This document shows, one piece after another, positions 43,868-50,495 of a stretch of DNA of 64,000 nt. This DNA is from Piscinibacter sp. (GTDB taxonomy: Bacteria; Pseudomonadota; Gammaproteobacteria; Burkholderiales; Burkholderiaceae_C), in assembly GCA_017983795.1 (NCBI GenBank), contig JAGOAS010000001.1:310001-374000 (forward strand), given 5' to 3'. Within the stretch, counting starts at the first letter, position 1; each line of letters starts with the position of its first letter. The notes below the pieces were generated by a model, which saw only the letters and a list, made by a program, of their open reading frames with translations, was not told the DNA's origin and did not search any database. Made by a program: the position numbers and the translations under genes.

Positions 43868-44647
43868 ATGCCGGCCCTTTCGCGAACCTTCACGGCGCTC
43901 GGCCTCGCCGGTCTGCTCGTGCTGCCGGCGCAGGCCGGCATCTTCGACGACGACGAGGCGCGCCGCGCCATCCTCGACCTGCGCCAGAAGCTCGAGGCCA
44001 GCAACGAGGCCAACCGTGCCAAGCAGGCCGAGCTGAACGTGCAGATGGCCGACCAGCTCTCGCAGCTCAAGCGCAGCCTGCTCGACCTGAACAACCAGCT
44101 CGAGAGCGTGCGTGCCGAGCTGGCGCGCATGCGCGGCCAGGACGAGCAGCTCGCGCGCGACGTGGCCGAGCTGCAGCGCCGCAGCAAGGATGCGCAGTCG
44201 GGCATCGACGAGCGCATCCGCAAGCTCGAGCCGGTCAGCGTCACGCTGGACGACAAGCAGTTCCTCGCCGACCCGGAAGAGAAACGCCAGTACGACGAAG
44301 CCTTCGCGCTGATCCGCAAGGGCGACTTCGGCGCCGCCTCAGCCGGGCTGTCGGGCTTCCTCAAGCGCTATCCGCTCAGCGGCTACGCCGACTCCGCCAC
44401 CTTCTGGCTCGGCAACGCGCAGTACGGCCAACGCCAGTACAAGGAGGCGATCGCCTCGTTCCGCACGCTGCTGTCCGGCAACCCGGCGCACCCCAAGGCG
44501 CCGGAGGCCATGCTCGCCATCGCCAACTGCCAGATCGAGCTGAAGGAGAGCAAGGCAGCGCGCAAGACCATCGGTGATCTGGTGCAGGCCTATCCGAAGT
44601 CCGAAGCCGCGCAGGCCGGCCGCGAGCGCCTCGCTTCGCTGAAGTAG
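43868..44647 (+). CDS. cpoB: Cell division coordinator CpoB (YbgF)
   Basis: 259 residues. Signal peptide (MPALSRTFTALGLAGLLVL then PAQAG), a coiled coil (~25-110, QLKRSLLDLNNQLESVRAEL) and three TPR-like repeats (EEKRQYDEAFALIRKGDFGA, YADSATFWLGNAQYGQRQYK) that are typical of YbgF. CpoB links Tol energy state to septal PBP1B activity. ATG 43868 with GGGGGTG 8 bases upstream; a GTG at 43859 would add three residues. A terminator-like hairpin follows. Confidence 0.93.
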   Translation: MPALSRTFTALGLAGLLVLPAQAGIFDDDEARRAILDLRQKLEASNEANRAKQAELNVQMADQLSQLKRSLLDLNNQLESVRAELARMRGQDEQLARDVAELQRRSKDAQSGIDERIRKLEPVSVTLDDKQFLADPEEKRQYDEAFALIRKGDFGAASAGLSGFLKRYPLSGYADSATFWLGNAQYGQRQYKEAIASFRTLLSGNPAHPKAPEAMLAIANCQIELKESKAARKTIGDLVQAYPKSEAAQAGRERLASLK

Positions 44648-44666
44648 CCTGCCGGCCGCGACGCGG

Positions 44667-44684
44667 GCAGCGCGGGAGCGCTGC
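44667..44684 (+). terminator. Hairpin at the end of tolB-pal-cpoB
   Basis: GCAGCGC-GGGA-GCGCTGC: perfect 7-base stem, 20 bases after the cpoB stop, followed by TTAAAAT. It may both end the Tol operon and overlap the upstream part of the next promoter. Confidence 0.5.
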
Positions 44685-44685
44685 T

Positions 44686-44691
44686 TAAAAT
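44686..44691 (+). promoter_or_regulatory. -10-like hexamer TAAAAT, yedE-type gene
   Basis: TAAAAT with six bases (CGCGGC) to ATG 44698, predicting a leaderless message for the transporter-tcdA pair. Confidence 0.45.
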
Positions 44692-44697
44692 CGCGGC

Positions 44698-45813
44698 ATG
44701 CAGGACATCGACATCGCGGCGCTCAGCCGCAGCGTGCTGTGGGCCGCGTTCGCGCTGGCCGTGATCTTCGGCGCGATCGCGCAGCGCACCCACTTCTGCA
44801 CCATGGGTGCGGTCTCCGACATCCTCACCATGGGCGACTGGTCGCGCATGCGCATGTGGGTGGCCGCCATGGGCGTGGCGATGATCGGCTTCAACACCAT
44901 GGCGGCGCTCGGCTGGGTGCAGGCCGCCAACACCGTCTACGGCGGACCGCGCTTCCTCTGGCTCTCCGCGCTGACCGGCGGTGCGCTGTTCGGCTTCGGC
45001 ATGGTGCTGGCCTCGGGCTGCGGCAGCAAGACGCTGGTGCGCATCGGCGGCGGCAACCTCAAGTCGCTGGTGGTGTTCCTGGTGCTGGGCATCGCCGCCT
45101 TCGCGACCCTGCGCGGGCTGACGGCGGTGCTGCGCGTCGCCACGGTGGATGCCGTCGCGCTCGAGTTTCCCGGCGGCCAGGATCTGCCCTCGCTGCTGGC
45201 GGCATCCACCGGCGTGGCCAGGGGCACGCTGGCCGCGCTGATCGGCATCGGCCTGGGCGGTGCGCTGCTCGCCTGGGCGCTGTTGCGCCGCGAGGGCCGC
45301 AGTGCCGACAACCTGCTCGGCGGCCTCGGCATCGGCGCGGTGATCGCGGCGCTGTGGTGGGTGTCGGGCCGGCTCGGCCATCTCGCCGAACACCCGGAGA
45401 CGCTGCAGGAGGCCTTCCTCGCCACCAACTCGCAGCGCATGGAGTCGCTCAGCTTCGTCGCGCCGGTGGCCTACACGATCGACTGGCTGATCTTCTTCAG
45501 CGACAAGAGCAAGGTGCTGACCATCGGCATCGTCAGCTGCGCCGGCGTGGTGCTCGGCTCGGCGCTCTACGCGCTGGCCACGCGCAGCTTCCGCTGGGAG
45601 GGCTTCCGCGATGCGCGCGACACCGCCCAGCACCTGATCGGCGCGGCGCTGATGGGCGTGGGCGGCGTCACGGCGCTGGGCTGCACCATCGGCCAGGGGT
45701 TGTCGGGCCTGTCGACGCTGAGCCTGACCAGCTTCGTGGCGGTGGCCGCCATCATCGGCGGCGCGGTGGCGGGGTTGAAGTACCAGTTCTGGCTCGTCGA
45801 GCGCTCGGCATGA
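44698..45813 (+). CDS. YeeE/YedE-family (TsuA-like) sulfur compound transporter
   Basis: 371 residues with about nine to ten transmembrane helices. Conserved Cys in loops suit the thiosulfate-transport mechanism of YeeE/TsuA: AQRTHFCTMGAVSD, VLASGCGSKTLVRIGGGNLK and ALGCTIGQGLSGLSTLS. It probably imports thiosulfate or a related sulfur species across the inner membrane. The stop overlaps tcdA (ATGA). No sulfurtransferase gene lies next to it. Confidence 0.85.
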   Translation: MQDIDIAALSRSVLWAAFALAVIFGAIAQRTHFCTMGAVSDILTMGDWSRMRMWVAAMGVAMIGFNTMAALGWVQAANTVYGGPRFLWLSALTGGALFGFGMVLASGCGSKTLVRIGGGNLKSLVVFLVLGIAAFATLRGLTAVLRVATVDAVALEFPGGQDLPSLLAASTGVARGTLAALIGIGLGGALLAWALLRREGRSADNLLGGLGIGAVIAALWWVSGRLGHLAEHPETLQEAFLATNSQRMESLSFVAPVAYTIDWLIFFSDKSKVLTIGIVSCAGVVLGSALYALATRSFRWEGFRDARDTAQHLIGAALMGVGGVTALGCTIGQGLSGLSTLSLTSFVAVAAIIGGAVAGLKYQFWLVERSA

Positions 45814-46598
45814 GCGGCGTGATCGCGCCGCCTGCTGCCGCAGTCGACGCGGCCGACCTCGAGCGCCGCTTCGGCGGCCTGCGCCGCCTCTACGGCGACG
45901 CGGCCTACGCGCGCATCCGCGCCGCGCGTGTCGCGGTGATCGGCGTGGGCGGCGTGGGCTCGTGGGCGGCCGAGGTGCTGGCGCGCAGCGGCGTCGCCGA
46001 GCTCACGCTGGTCGACCTCGACCACGTGGCCGAGTCCAACATCAACCGCCAGGTGCAGGCGCTCGGCGCGACGCTGGGCATGGCCAAGGTGCGCGCGCTC
46101 GCGCAACGCTTCGCCGACATCCACCCGGGCTGCCGCGTGCACGAGGTCGAGGAGTTCGCGAGCGCGGAGAACTGGCCGGCGCTGCTGCCGCAGCCGGTCG
46201 ACGTCGTGATCGACGCCTGCGACCAGTTGCGCGCCAAGCTGGCGGTGGCCGCGTGGTCGCTGGCCACGCGGTCGCCGCTGGTGGTGGTGGGTGCGGCCGG
46301 CGGCAAGCGCCGCGCGCAGGCGGTGGAAGTGGCCGACCTCGCCGAGGCCACGCACGACCCGCTGCTCGCATCGCTGCGCCAGCGCCTGCGCCAGCAGCAT
46401 GGCGCGGCGCGCAAGGGCGCGATCGGTGTGCGCTGCGTGTTCTCGCGCGAGCCGGTGGCGATGCCTGCGCTCGACGATGCCTGCGACGTGGAAGCGAACC
46501 TCAACTGCCACGGCTACGGCTCGACGGTGAGCGTGACTGCAACGTTCGGCATGGTGGCCGCGCAAGTTGCGCTAGAATGCGCGGCTGTCGGGAGCTGA
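45810..46598 (+). CDS. tcdA: tRNA threonylcarbamoyladenosine dehydratase
   Basis: 262 residues. E1-like ThiF/MoeB fold: RRFGGLRRLYGDAAYARI, the ATP loop VAVIGVGGVGSWAAEVLARS, LVDLDHVAESNINRQ and VIDACDQLRAK. TcdA (CsdL) cyclises t6A37 in tRNA to ct6A, using a sulfur relay in E. coli. Coupled to the upstream sulfur transporter and followed by tRNA-Lys genes, whose products carry t6A37 derivatives, so the order is functionally suggestive. Confidence 0.94.
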   Translation: MSGVIAPPAAAVDAADLERRFGGLRRLYGDAAYARIRAARVAVIGVGGVGSWAAEVLARSGVAELTLVDLDHVAESNINRQVQALGATLGMAKVRALAQRFADIHPGCRVHEVEEFASAENWPALLPQPVDVVIDACDQLRAKLAVAAWSLATRSPLVVVGAAGGKRRAQAVEVADLAEATHDPLLASLRQRLRQQHGAARKGAIGVRCVFSREPVAMPALDDACDVEANLNCHGYGSTVSVTATFGMVAAQVALECAAVGS

Positions 46599-46622
46599 GG
46601 ACTCGCAAGGCGCCGCTATAAT
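46595..46622 (+). promoter_or_regulatory. Promoter of the tRNA-Lys pair
   Basis: TATAAT at 46617-46622, a consensus -10, with CTGAGG at 46595-46600 as a weak -35 (16-base spacing). The tRNA begins 23 bases after the hexamer. A second hexamer, TAGAAT at 46573-46578, lies inside tcdA. Confidence 0.6.
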
Positions 46623-46645
46623 GGCGGGCTTTCCTGGGGAAAAGC

Positions 46646-46721
46646 GGGTCGTTAGCTCAGTCGGTAGAGCAGCGGACTTTTAATCCGTTGGTCGCAGGTT
46701 CGAATCCTGCACGACCCACCA
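46646..46721 (+). tRNA. tRNA-Lys (anticodon TTT)
   Basis: 76 bases with encoded CCA. Acceptor GGGTCGT pairs with ACGACCC. The D arm has GCTCAGTCGGTAGAGC, the anticodon loop is CTTTTAA (anticodon at 46679-46681) and the T loop is GGTTCGAATCC. All stems close. Confidence 0.97.
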
Positions 46722-46741
46722 TCGGAACCGGCAAAAAATTC

Positions 46742-46817
46742 GGGCTCTTAGCTCAGTTGGTAGAGCAGCGGACTCTTAATCCGTTGGTCGTAGGTTCGAA
46801 TCCTACAGGGCCCACCA
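46742..46817 (+). tRNA. tRNA-Lys (anticodon CTT)
   Basis: 76 bases with encoded CCA, 20 bases after the first tRNA. Acceptor GGGCTCT pairs with AGGGCCC (one G-U). The anticodon loop is CTCTTAA (anticodon at 46775-46777) and the T arm is TAGGTTCGAATCCTA. It reads AAG codons, the main Lys codon in this GC-rich genome. Confidence 0.97.
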
Positions 46818-46822
46818 ACACA

Positions 46823-46854
46823 ACAACGGCCTGGCGGCGACGCCAGGCCGTTGT
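46823..46854 (+). terminator. Strong hairpin terminator after the tRNA pair
   Basis: A 14-base stem (ACAACGGCCTGGCG paired with CGCCAGGCCGTTGT) closed by a GCGA tetraloop, 6 bases after the second tRNA, followed by GCTTTC. It can also serve the convergent metallophosphoesterase gene, which ends at 46859. Confidence 0.75.
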
Positions 46855-46858
46855 GCTT

Positions 46859-47641
46859 TCAACGCCCGCCCGACGACGCGCCCAGCTCGACGCAGAAGTC
46901 CGGATCGAAGGCCGCGTTCTCGTTCACGCCGCCGCGCGCATAGCCGCGTGGATTGCAGACCACGCGCGTGCCGTGCACACGGTGATCGAAGCTGTCGTGC
47001 GTATGGCCGTGCACCCACAGCGCCACGCGTCCGACGCGCAGCAGGTGCTCGGCGTCGGAGACGAAGCAGGCGTTGAGCAGCGAGTCGGCGAAGCGCGGGT
47101 GGATGCTGTGCCGTGTCGGCGCGTGATGGGTGATCACCACCGTCTCGCCCGTGTGCTCCTGCGCCAGCTCGCGCTGCAGCCAGGCGGCGTGGCGCTGGAA
47201 GATCGCCGCGGCATCGTCGGGCGTGAAGAGCTCGGTGCCGGTCTCGCGCGCGCGGATGCGGCTGAAGTCGCGCATCGTGCGCTGCGCTTCGGCGCGCGCT
47301 GCGGTGCGTTGCCGCGGCTCGCCGAACAGCTCGAAGTCGGTCCACAAGGTGGCGCCGAGAAAGCGCACGCCGTCGATGTGCACCTCGCGCTGGTCGAGCA
47401 CGTGCACCCGGGTGCCTTCCGATAGTCGCTGCAGTTCCTCGAGCCGGCCGTCGATGCTGCCGCCGTAGAACTCATGGTTGCCGGGCACGTAGAGCACCGG
47501 CTTGTCCAGCCGCAGCGCCCAGGCGATCGCCTCGCGCGGGCGCCCCACGTCGCCGGCGAGCACCACCACGTCGGCATCGTTGACCGGCCCGTCCATCGCG
47601 CCGAAGCCGAGGTGCAGGTCGGAGAGGATGTTCAGCTTCAT
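46859..47641 (-). CDS. Calcineurin-like metallophosphoesterase
   Basis: 260 residues. All metallophosphoesterase blocks are visible: ILSDLHLGFG (DXH), VVVLAGDVGRP (GDXX), YVPGNHEFYGG (GNHE), VVITHHAPTRHS and WVHGHTHDSFDH. Binds two metal ions; substrate unknown (nucleotide, phosphoprotein or nucleic acid). No signal peptide, so cytoplasmic. A TAGCAT hexamer lies 9 bases before the ATG. Single gene. Confidence 0.88.
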   Translation of the reverse strand: MKLNILSDLHLGFGAMDGPVNDADVVVLAGDVGRPREAIAWALRLDKPVLYVPGNHEFYGGSIDGRLEELQRLSEGTRVHVLDQREVHIDGVRFLGATLWTDFELFGEPRQRTAARAEAQRTMRDFSRIRARETGTELFTPDDAAAIFQRHAAWLQRELAQEHTGETVVITHHAPTRHSIHPRFADSLLNACFVSDAEHLLRVGRVALWVHGHTHDSFDHRVHGTRVVCNPRGYARGGVNENAAFDPDFCVELGASSGGR

Positions 47642-47702
47642 CGCGCGCCCATGCTAGGCCCTGGCGGGCCGGCTGGCGCGCTCGACCCTGCGCGGCCGAC
47701 GG

Positions 47703-48389
47703 TCAAGGCCGGGCCGTGGCCTGCTGCAGGCGCTGCGTGTCGGGCACGACGATGCGCCGGCCGTGGACTTGCAGCAGCCCGGCGGCGCCGAGGTCGTGCA
47801 GGATGCGCGAGAAGTGCTCGGGCGTGAGATTGAGCTGCGAGGCGATCTCGGCCTTGGGAGCCGGCAGCGTCCAGCTCAGGCTGGGCGCGCCGCGCGCTTG
47901 GCGCAGCAGGTAGGCAGCCAGGCGCGCCGCGCCGCTGCCGATGGCCTGGTGATCGAGTTCGCGCACCAGCGCCTCCACGCGGCGGCTCAAGCCGGCGATC
48001 ATCTGGCGGGCGAACTTCGGATTGCGGTCGAGCTCGGCGAACACCACTGCCTTGGGCACCAGCAGTACCAGCGCGTCGCTGGCCGCCCGCGCCTCCACCA
48101 GGGTCGGCCGGCCGAGGAACATCACCGGCTCGCCGAAGCTCTGCCCGGGGCCGACGATGCCGCTCAGGCGGCTGCCGCGCGCCGGCGTGGTGGAGATCAG
48201 CTTGATGTCGCCGTAGGCCACCACGTAGAGCCCGGCCGCCGGCTCGCCCTTGCGGAACAGCAGCGCACCGCGCCGCAGCCGGTGTCGCACCGTCTCAGCA
48301 GCCAAGCGCTCGAGGGCCGCGGCGCCGATGTCGCGCAGCAGCGGCAGTTGCGCCAGCAGGCTCGCTGCGGGAACCTCCGGGCGGCCCAT
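47703..48389 (-). CDS. Crp/Fnr-family regulator, Dnr-like
   Basis: 228 residues. Cyclic-nucleotide-binding-like beta-roll (~10-125), dimer helix, and a C-terminal winged helix with recognition region LNLTPEHFSRILHDLGAAG. It contains no Cys at all, so it cannot carry the FNR iron-sulfur cluster. This and the neighbours (NsrR-like, DnrO-like, DUF2249) fit the Dnr/NnrR type, which senses NO through heme. The Glu-x-x-Ser-Arg in the recognition helix suits binding to TTGAT-type half-sites. Last gene of the minus-strand group 49622-47703. Confidence 0.85.
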   Translation of the reverse strand: MGRPEVPAASLLAQLPLLRDIGAAALERLAAETVRHRLRRGALLFRKGEPAAGLYVVAYGDIKLISTTPARGSRLSGIVGPGQSFGEPVMFLGRPTLVEARAASDALVLLVPKAVVFAELDRNPKFARQMIAGLSRRVEALVRELDHQAIGSGAARLAAYLLRQARGAPSLSWTLPAPKAEIASQLNLTPEHFSRILHDLGAAGLLQVHGRRIVVPDTQRLQQATARP

Positions 48390-48394
48390 CGTAC

Positions 48395-49009
48395 TCAGGC
48401 GACGATGGTGATCAGCGCCGGGTCGTCGGCATGGTCGATGAGCATCGTGCGCACCCAGCCCTGCCAGGCCGCGGCGAAGGCTTGGCGCTCGGCGTGCCCG
48501 GCCTGCGGCGCGAGCGCCTCGCGCATCAGTTCGGTCAGCCCGGTTGGGCGCGGCACGGCCTGCGCGTGGTGAGCGAGTTCCACCGCGGCGCCGTTGTCCA
48601 GCCGCGTGACGCGCAGCTCGCCGACCATGGGCACGCCGTAGCGCAGCAGGTCGCGGCGCACGTGGCGGCCGGCCAGGCCCTTGAAGCCGCCGTCGCCGGC
48701 CGCGCCGGTGACCAGGCCGAGCACGCTGCCCACCACGCCCGTCACGCCCTCGGCCAGCGGCTGCCGCAGCGCCACCTGCAGGCCGCCGCGCTGCGGCAGC
48801 TCGTCGGGGTAGAGATGCGCCAAGGCCTTGCGCGCCATCAGCCAGGCGCCGGCCACGGTGGGGCAGGAGTGGCCGGCCAGCCGCACCGCATCGGCGTAGC
48901 GGTACTCGAGGCGGCCGCCCTCGGCCGCGCCGAGCAAGGCGGCGAGGGGATCGGCCACCACGATGGCCGGCACGGCAGCGAAGAAGTCGGGCAGGGCTTC
49001 AGCGGACAT
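48395..49009 (-). CDS. FmdE-like protein with GHSCPT motif
   Basis: 204 residues, soluble. The stretch AVRLAGHSCPTVAGAWLMAR resembles the GHxCPG metal-binding motif of the FmdE family, first named for a formylmethanofuran dehydrogenase subunit but common in organisms without methanogenesis. The rest has no motif I recognise. Overlaps the upstream DnrO-like gene by 11 bases and precedes the Dnr-like regulator by 5, so the three are co-expressed. Its conserved company with NO-type regulators suggests a role in NO or redox stress; this is inference. Confidence 0.6.
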   Translation of the reverse strand: MSAEALPDFFAAVPAIVVADPLAALLGAAEGGRLEYRYADAVRLAGHSCPTVAGAWLMARKALAHLYPDELPQRGGLQVALRQPLAEGVTGVVGSVLGLVTGAAGDGGFKGLAGRHVRRDLLRYGVPMVGELRVTRLDNGAAVELAHHAQAVPRPTGLTELMREALAPQAGHAERQAFAAAWQGWVRTMLIDHADDPALITIVA

Positions 49010-49499
49010 GACGGATCGGCTCGAAGCCGGGATGGTCGAAATGGCCGCCGTACTGGTCGACCGCCTGCGCCACCTTCACCAGGCCCAGCGCCGGCCGCAT
49101 GCGGGCGTTCTTGCCCGCCATGGCATCGACACCCTGCGCCATGTCGGCGATCACGATGTGCAGCATCGCGTCGGCCTTGGGCTCGAGCTTGCAGTTGGCG
49201 ACGATGCCGCCGACCTCGGTCTCGACCTGTGTGGCCAGCTGCCGGTACTGCGCCGGCGTGAGCTTGCCGGCGTGTGCCGCCTGCAGCTGCGGCGCGACGA
49301 GCGCGCGGATGCGCTGCATGCCGGCGCGCAGCGGCTCGTCGGTTGCCCACTTGCGGCCCGCGTCCAGCGCCAGCTTGTGCGGTGCGGCGGCGCCGTGGTC
49401 GTGGGCGGCGCCCTGCGCCAGCGCGGTGCCACTCAAGGTGGCGGCCAGTGCGGCCGCCGCCACGGCGCCCAGCAGCGCATTCAGGTTCCAGCTCTTCAT
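48999..49499 (-). CDS. Periplasmic DnrO-like protein
   Basis: 166 residues. Signal peptide (LLGAVAAAALAATLSGTALA then QGAAHDHGAA). The mature part is helical with PHKLALDAGRKWATDEPLRAG, a single Cys in VANCKLEPKADAMLHIVIAD and ends YGGHFDHPGFEPI. From memory this resembles proteins annotated 'DnrO', found by denitrification-type regulators; the function is not known to me. The His-rich N-terminus and conserved Cys could bind metal or heme. GAGGAG lies 6 bases upstream of the ATG. Confidence 0.6.
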   Translation of the reverse strand: MKSWNLNALLGAVAAAALAATLSGTALAQGAAHDHGAAAPHKLALDAGRKWATDEPLRAGMQRIRALVAPQLQAAHAGKLTPAQYRQLATQVETEVGGIVANCKLEPKADAMLHIVIADMAQGVDAMAGKNARMRPALGLVKVAQAVDQYGGHFDHPGFEPIRHVR

Positions 49500-49621
49500 C
49501 GCAATCTCCTCGTGCCATCCGGCGGCGCCCATCGCTCGCCTGGTGGCTCCGAGTGCCGTCATCGCCGCGGGTTCGATCGCCGTGCCCGATCCTTCGGATT
49601 CATCAAGAAAAACGCGGCTGC

Positions 49622-49876
49622 TCAGCGCACGCTGAAGTCGATCACGATCGCGCCCGGTTCGCGCTGCCGGTACTCGACGCCGACGCGCTCGCCATAACGC
49701 TGCGCGATCTGCGCCAGCAGGGGCAGCGGGTCGTGGTCGTTGGCGAAGCGCATGGTCTCGCCGGGCTGCAGGCTGTCGAGCGCGCCGAAGATGGCCGCGT
49801 GGCGGAAGCGCTTGGCCACGCCGCGGGCATCGAACGGGTAGATCGAGTCGGGTGACAGGTGAAGGTGCTGGGTCAT
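49622..49876 (-). CDS. DUF2249 domain protein
   Basis: 84 residues. The single domain matches DUF2249: FDARGVAKRFRHAAIFGALD, then FANDHDPLPLLAQIAQRYGE. Small proteins of this family lie near NO-responsive and respiratory genes in many proteobacteria, and some occur fused to hemerythrin-like domains. GGAGAA ribosome site upstream of the ATG. The 122 bases to the next gene hold TTTTTCTTGAT, a possible Dnr half-site, and nothing else I can name. Confidence 0.8.
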   Translation of the reverse strand: MTQHLHLSPDSIYPFDARGVAKRFRHAAIFGALDSLQPGETMRFANDHDPLPLLAQIAQRYGERVGVEYRQREPGAIVIDFSVR

Positions 49877-49921
49877 GGTTTCTCCTTGAGGGTGGATGGG
49901 AAAGGGTGGCGCCGCGCGCGC

Positions 49922-50392
49922 TCAGGACGACGCGGCCCGCCGGCGCAGCGTCACGCTGCGTGACGCGCCACGCGGCGCGCTGCGTGCGGCGGCCGGCGCG
50001 ATGATGTCGGCCAGGGTCTTGCCGTCGAGTTCGCGGAAGTAGGCGCGCAAGGCGGTGTCGAACAGGCCCTTGAGGCGGCAGCTGGGGCTCAGCGTGCAGC
50101 GGTTGGAATCCGGGTCGAAGCACTCGACCAGGCGGAAGTCGGTCTCGGAGGCGCGCACCACGTCGCCGATGCGGATGCGCGCCGGATCGCGGCCCAGCCG
50201 CAGGCCGCCGCCGCGGCCGCGCGTCGTCTCGAGCAGGCCCTGGCGGCCGAGGTCGGTGACGATCTTGGTGAGGTGGTTGCGCGACAGGTCGTGCTGCTCC
50301 GCCAGCTCGCTGATCGTGACCAGGCGCTCCGGGCGCGCCGCGCAGTACATCAGTACGCGCAGGGTGTAGTCGGTGTACTCGGCCAGACGCAT
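49922..50392 (-). CDS. nsrR: Rrf2-family regulator, NsrR-like
   Basis: 156 residues. Winged helix at the N-terminus (MRLAEYTDYTLRVLMYCAAR, ISELAEQHDLSRNHLTKIV) and three Cys in ECFDPDSNRCTLSPSCRLKG, followed by ELDGKTLADI, the NsrR pattern. NsrR uses an iron-sulfur cluster destroyed by NO to relieve repression. The first two Cys are seven residues apart where I recall about four or five, so the cluster site may differ. ATG 50392 gives the conserved start. Divergent from the oxidase operon over a 103-base region with an NsrR-like palindrome. Confidence 0.85.
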   Translation of the reverse strand: MRLAEYTDYTLRVLMYCAARPERLVTISELAEQHDLSRNHLTKIVTDLGRQGLLETTRGRGGGLRLGRDPARIRIGDVVRASETDFRLVECFDPDSNRCTLSPSCRLKGLFDTALRAYFRELDGKTLADIIAPAAARSAPRGASRSVTLRRRAASS

Positions 50393-50441
50393 GGATGCCC
50401 CTAAAGAAGCACCGAGTTTACGCATTTCGATGTGCGCGGTA

Positions 50442-50466
50442 TTAAGATGCATCAAACATGCTTGTT
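50442..50466. promoter_or_regulatory. Composite NsrR-like / Dnr-like operator
   Basis: AAGATGCATCA (50444-50454), one base, ACATGCTTGTT (50456-50466): an imperfect 11-1-11 palindrome, 7 of 11 positions symmetrical, close to the NsrR half-site AAGATGCATTT. Overlapping it, TTAAG-ATGC-ATCAA (50442-50455) has a perfect right half of the FNR/Dnr site TTGAT-N4-ATCAA and a poor left half. It sits 30 bases before the oxidase ATG in an A/T-rich patch. Confidence 0.5.
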
Positions 50467-50495
50467 ATTTGTGGGGCTTCGGCGAGACAAATGCG

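Noticed and set aside
46646-46817. The tandem tRNA-Lys genes as an integration site with a mobile element
   Set aside because: No integrase, no direct repeat of a tRNA 3' end, and ordinary genes on both sides.
47703-48389. Calling the Crp/Fnr-family regulator FNR
   Set aside because: It has no Cys, so it cannot carry the FNR cluster; a Dnr/NnrR type is more consistent.
49500-49621. A full FNR/Dnr box before the DnrO-like gene
   Set aside because: Only one TTGAT half-site is present (TTGATGAATCCGAA on the minus strand); the second half does not match.
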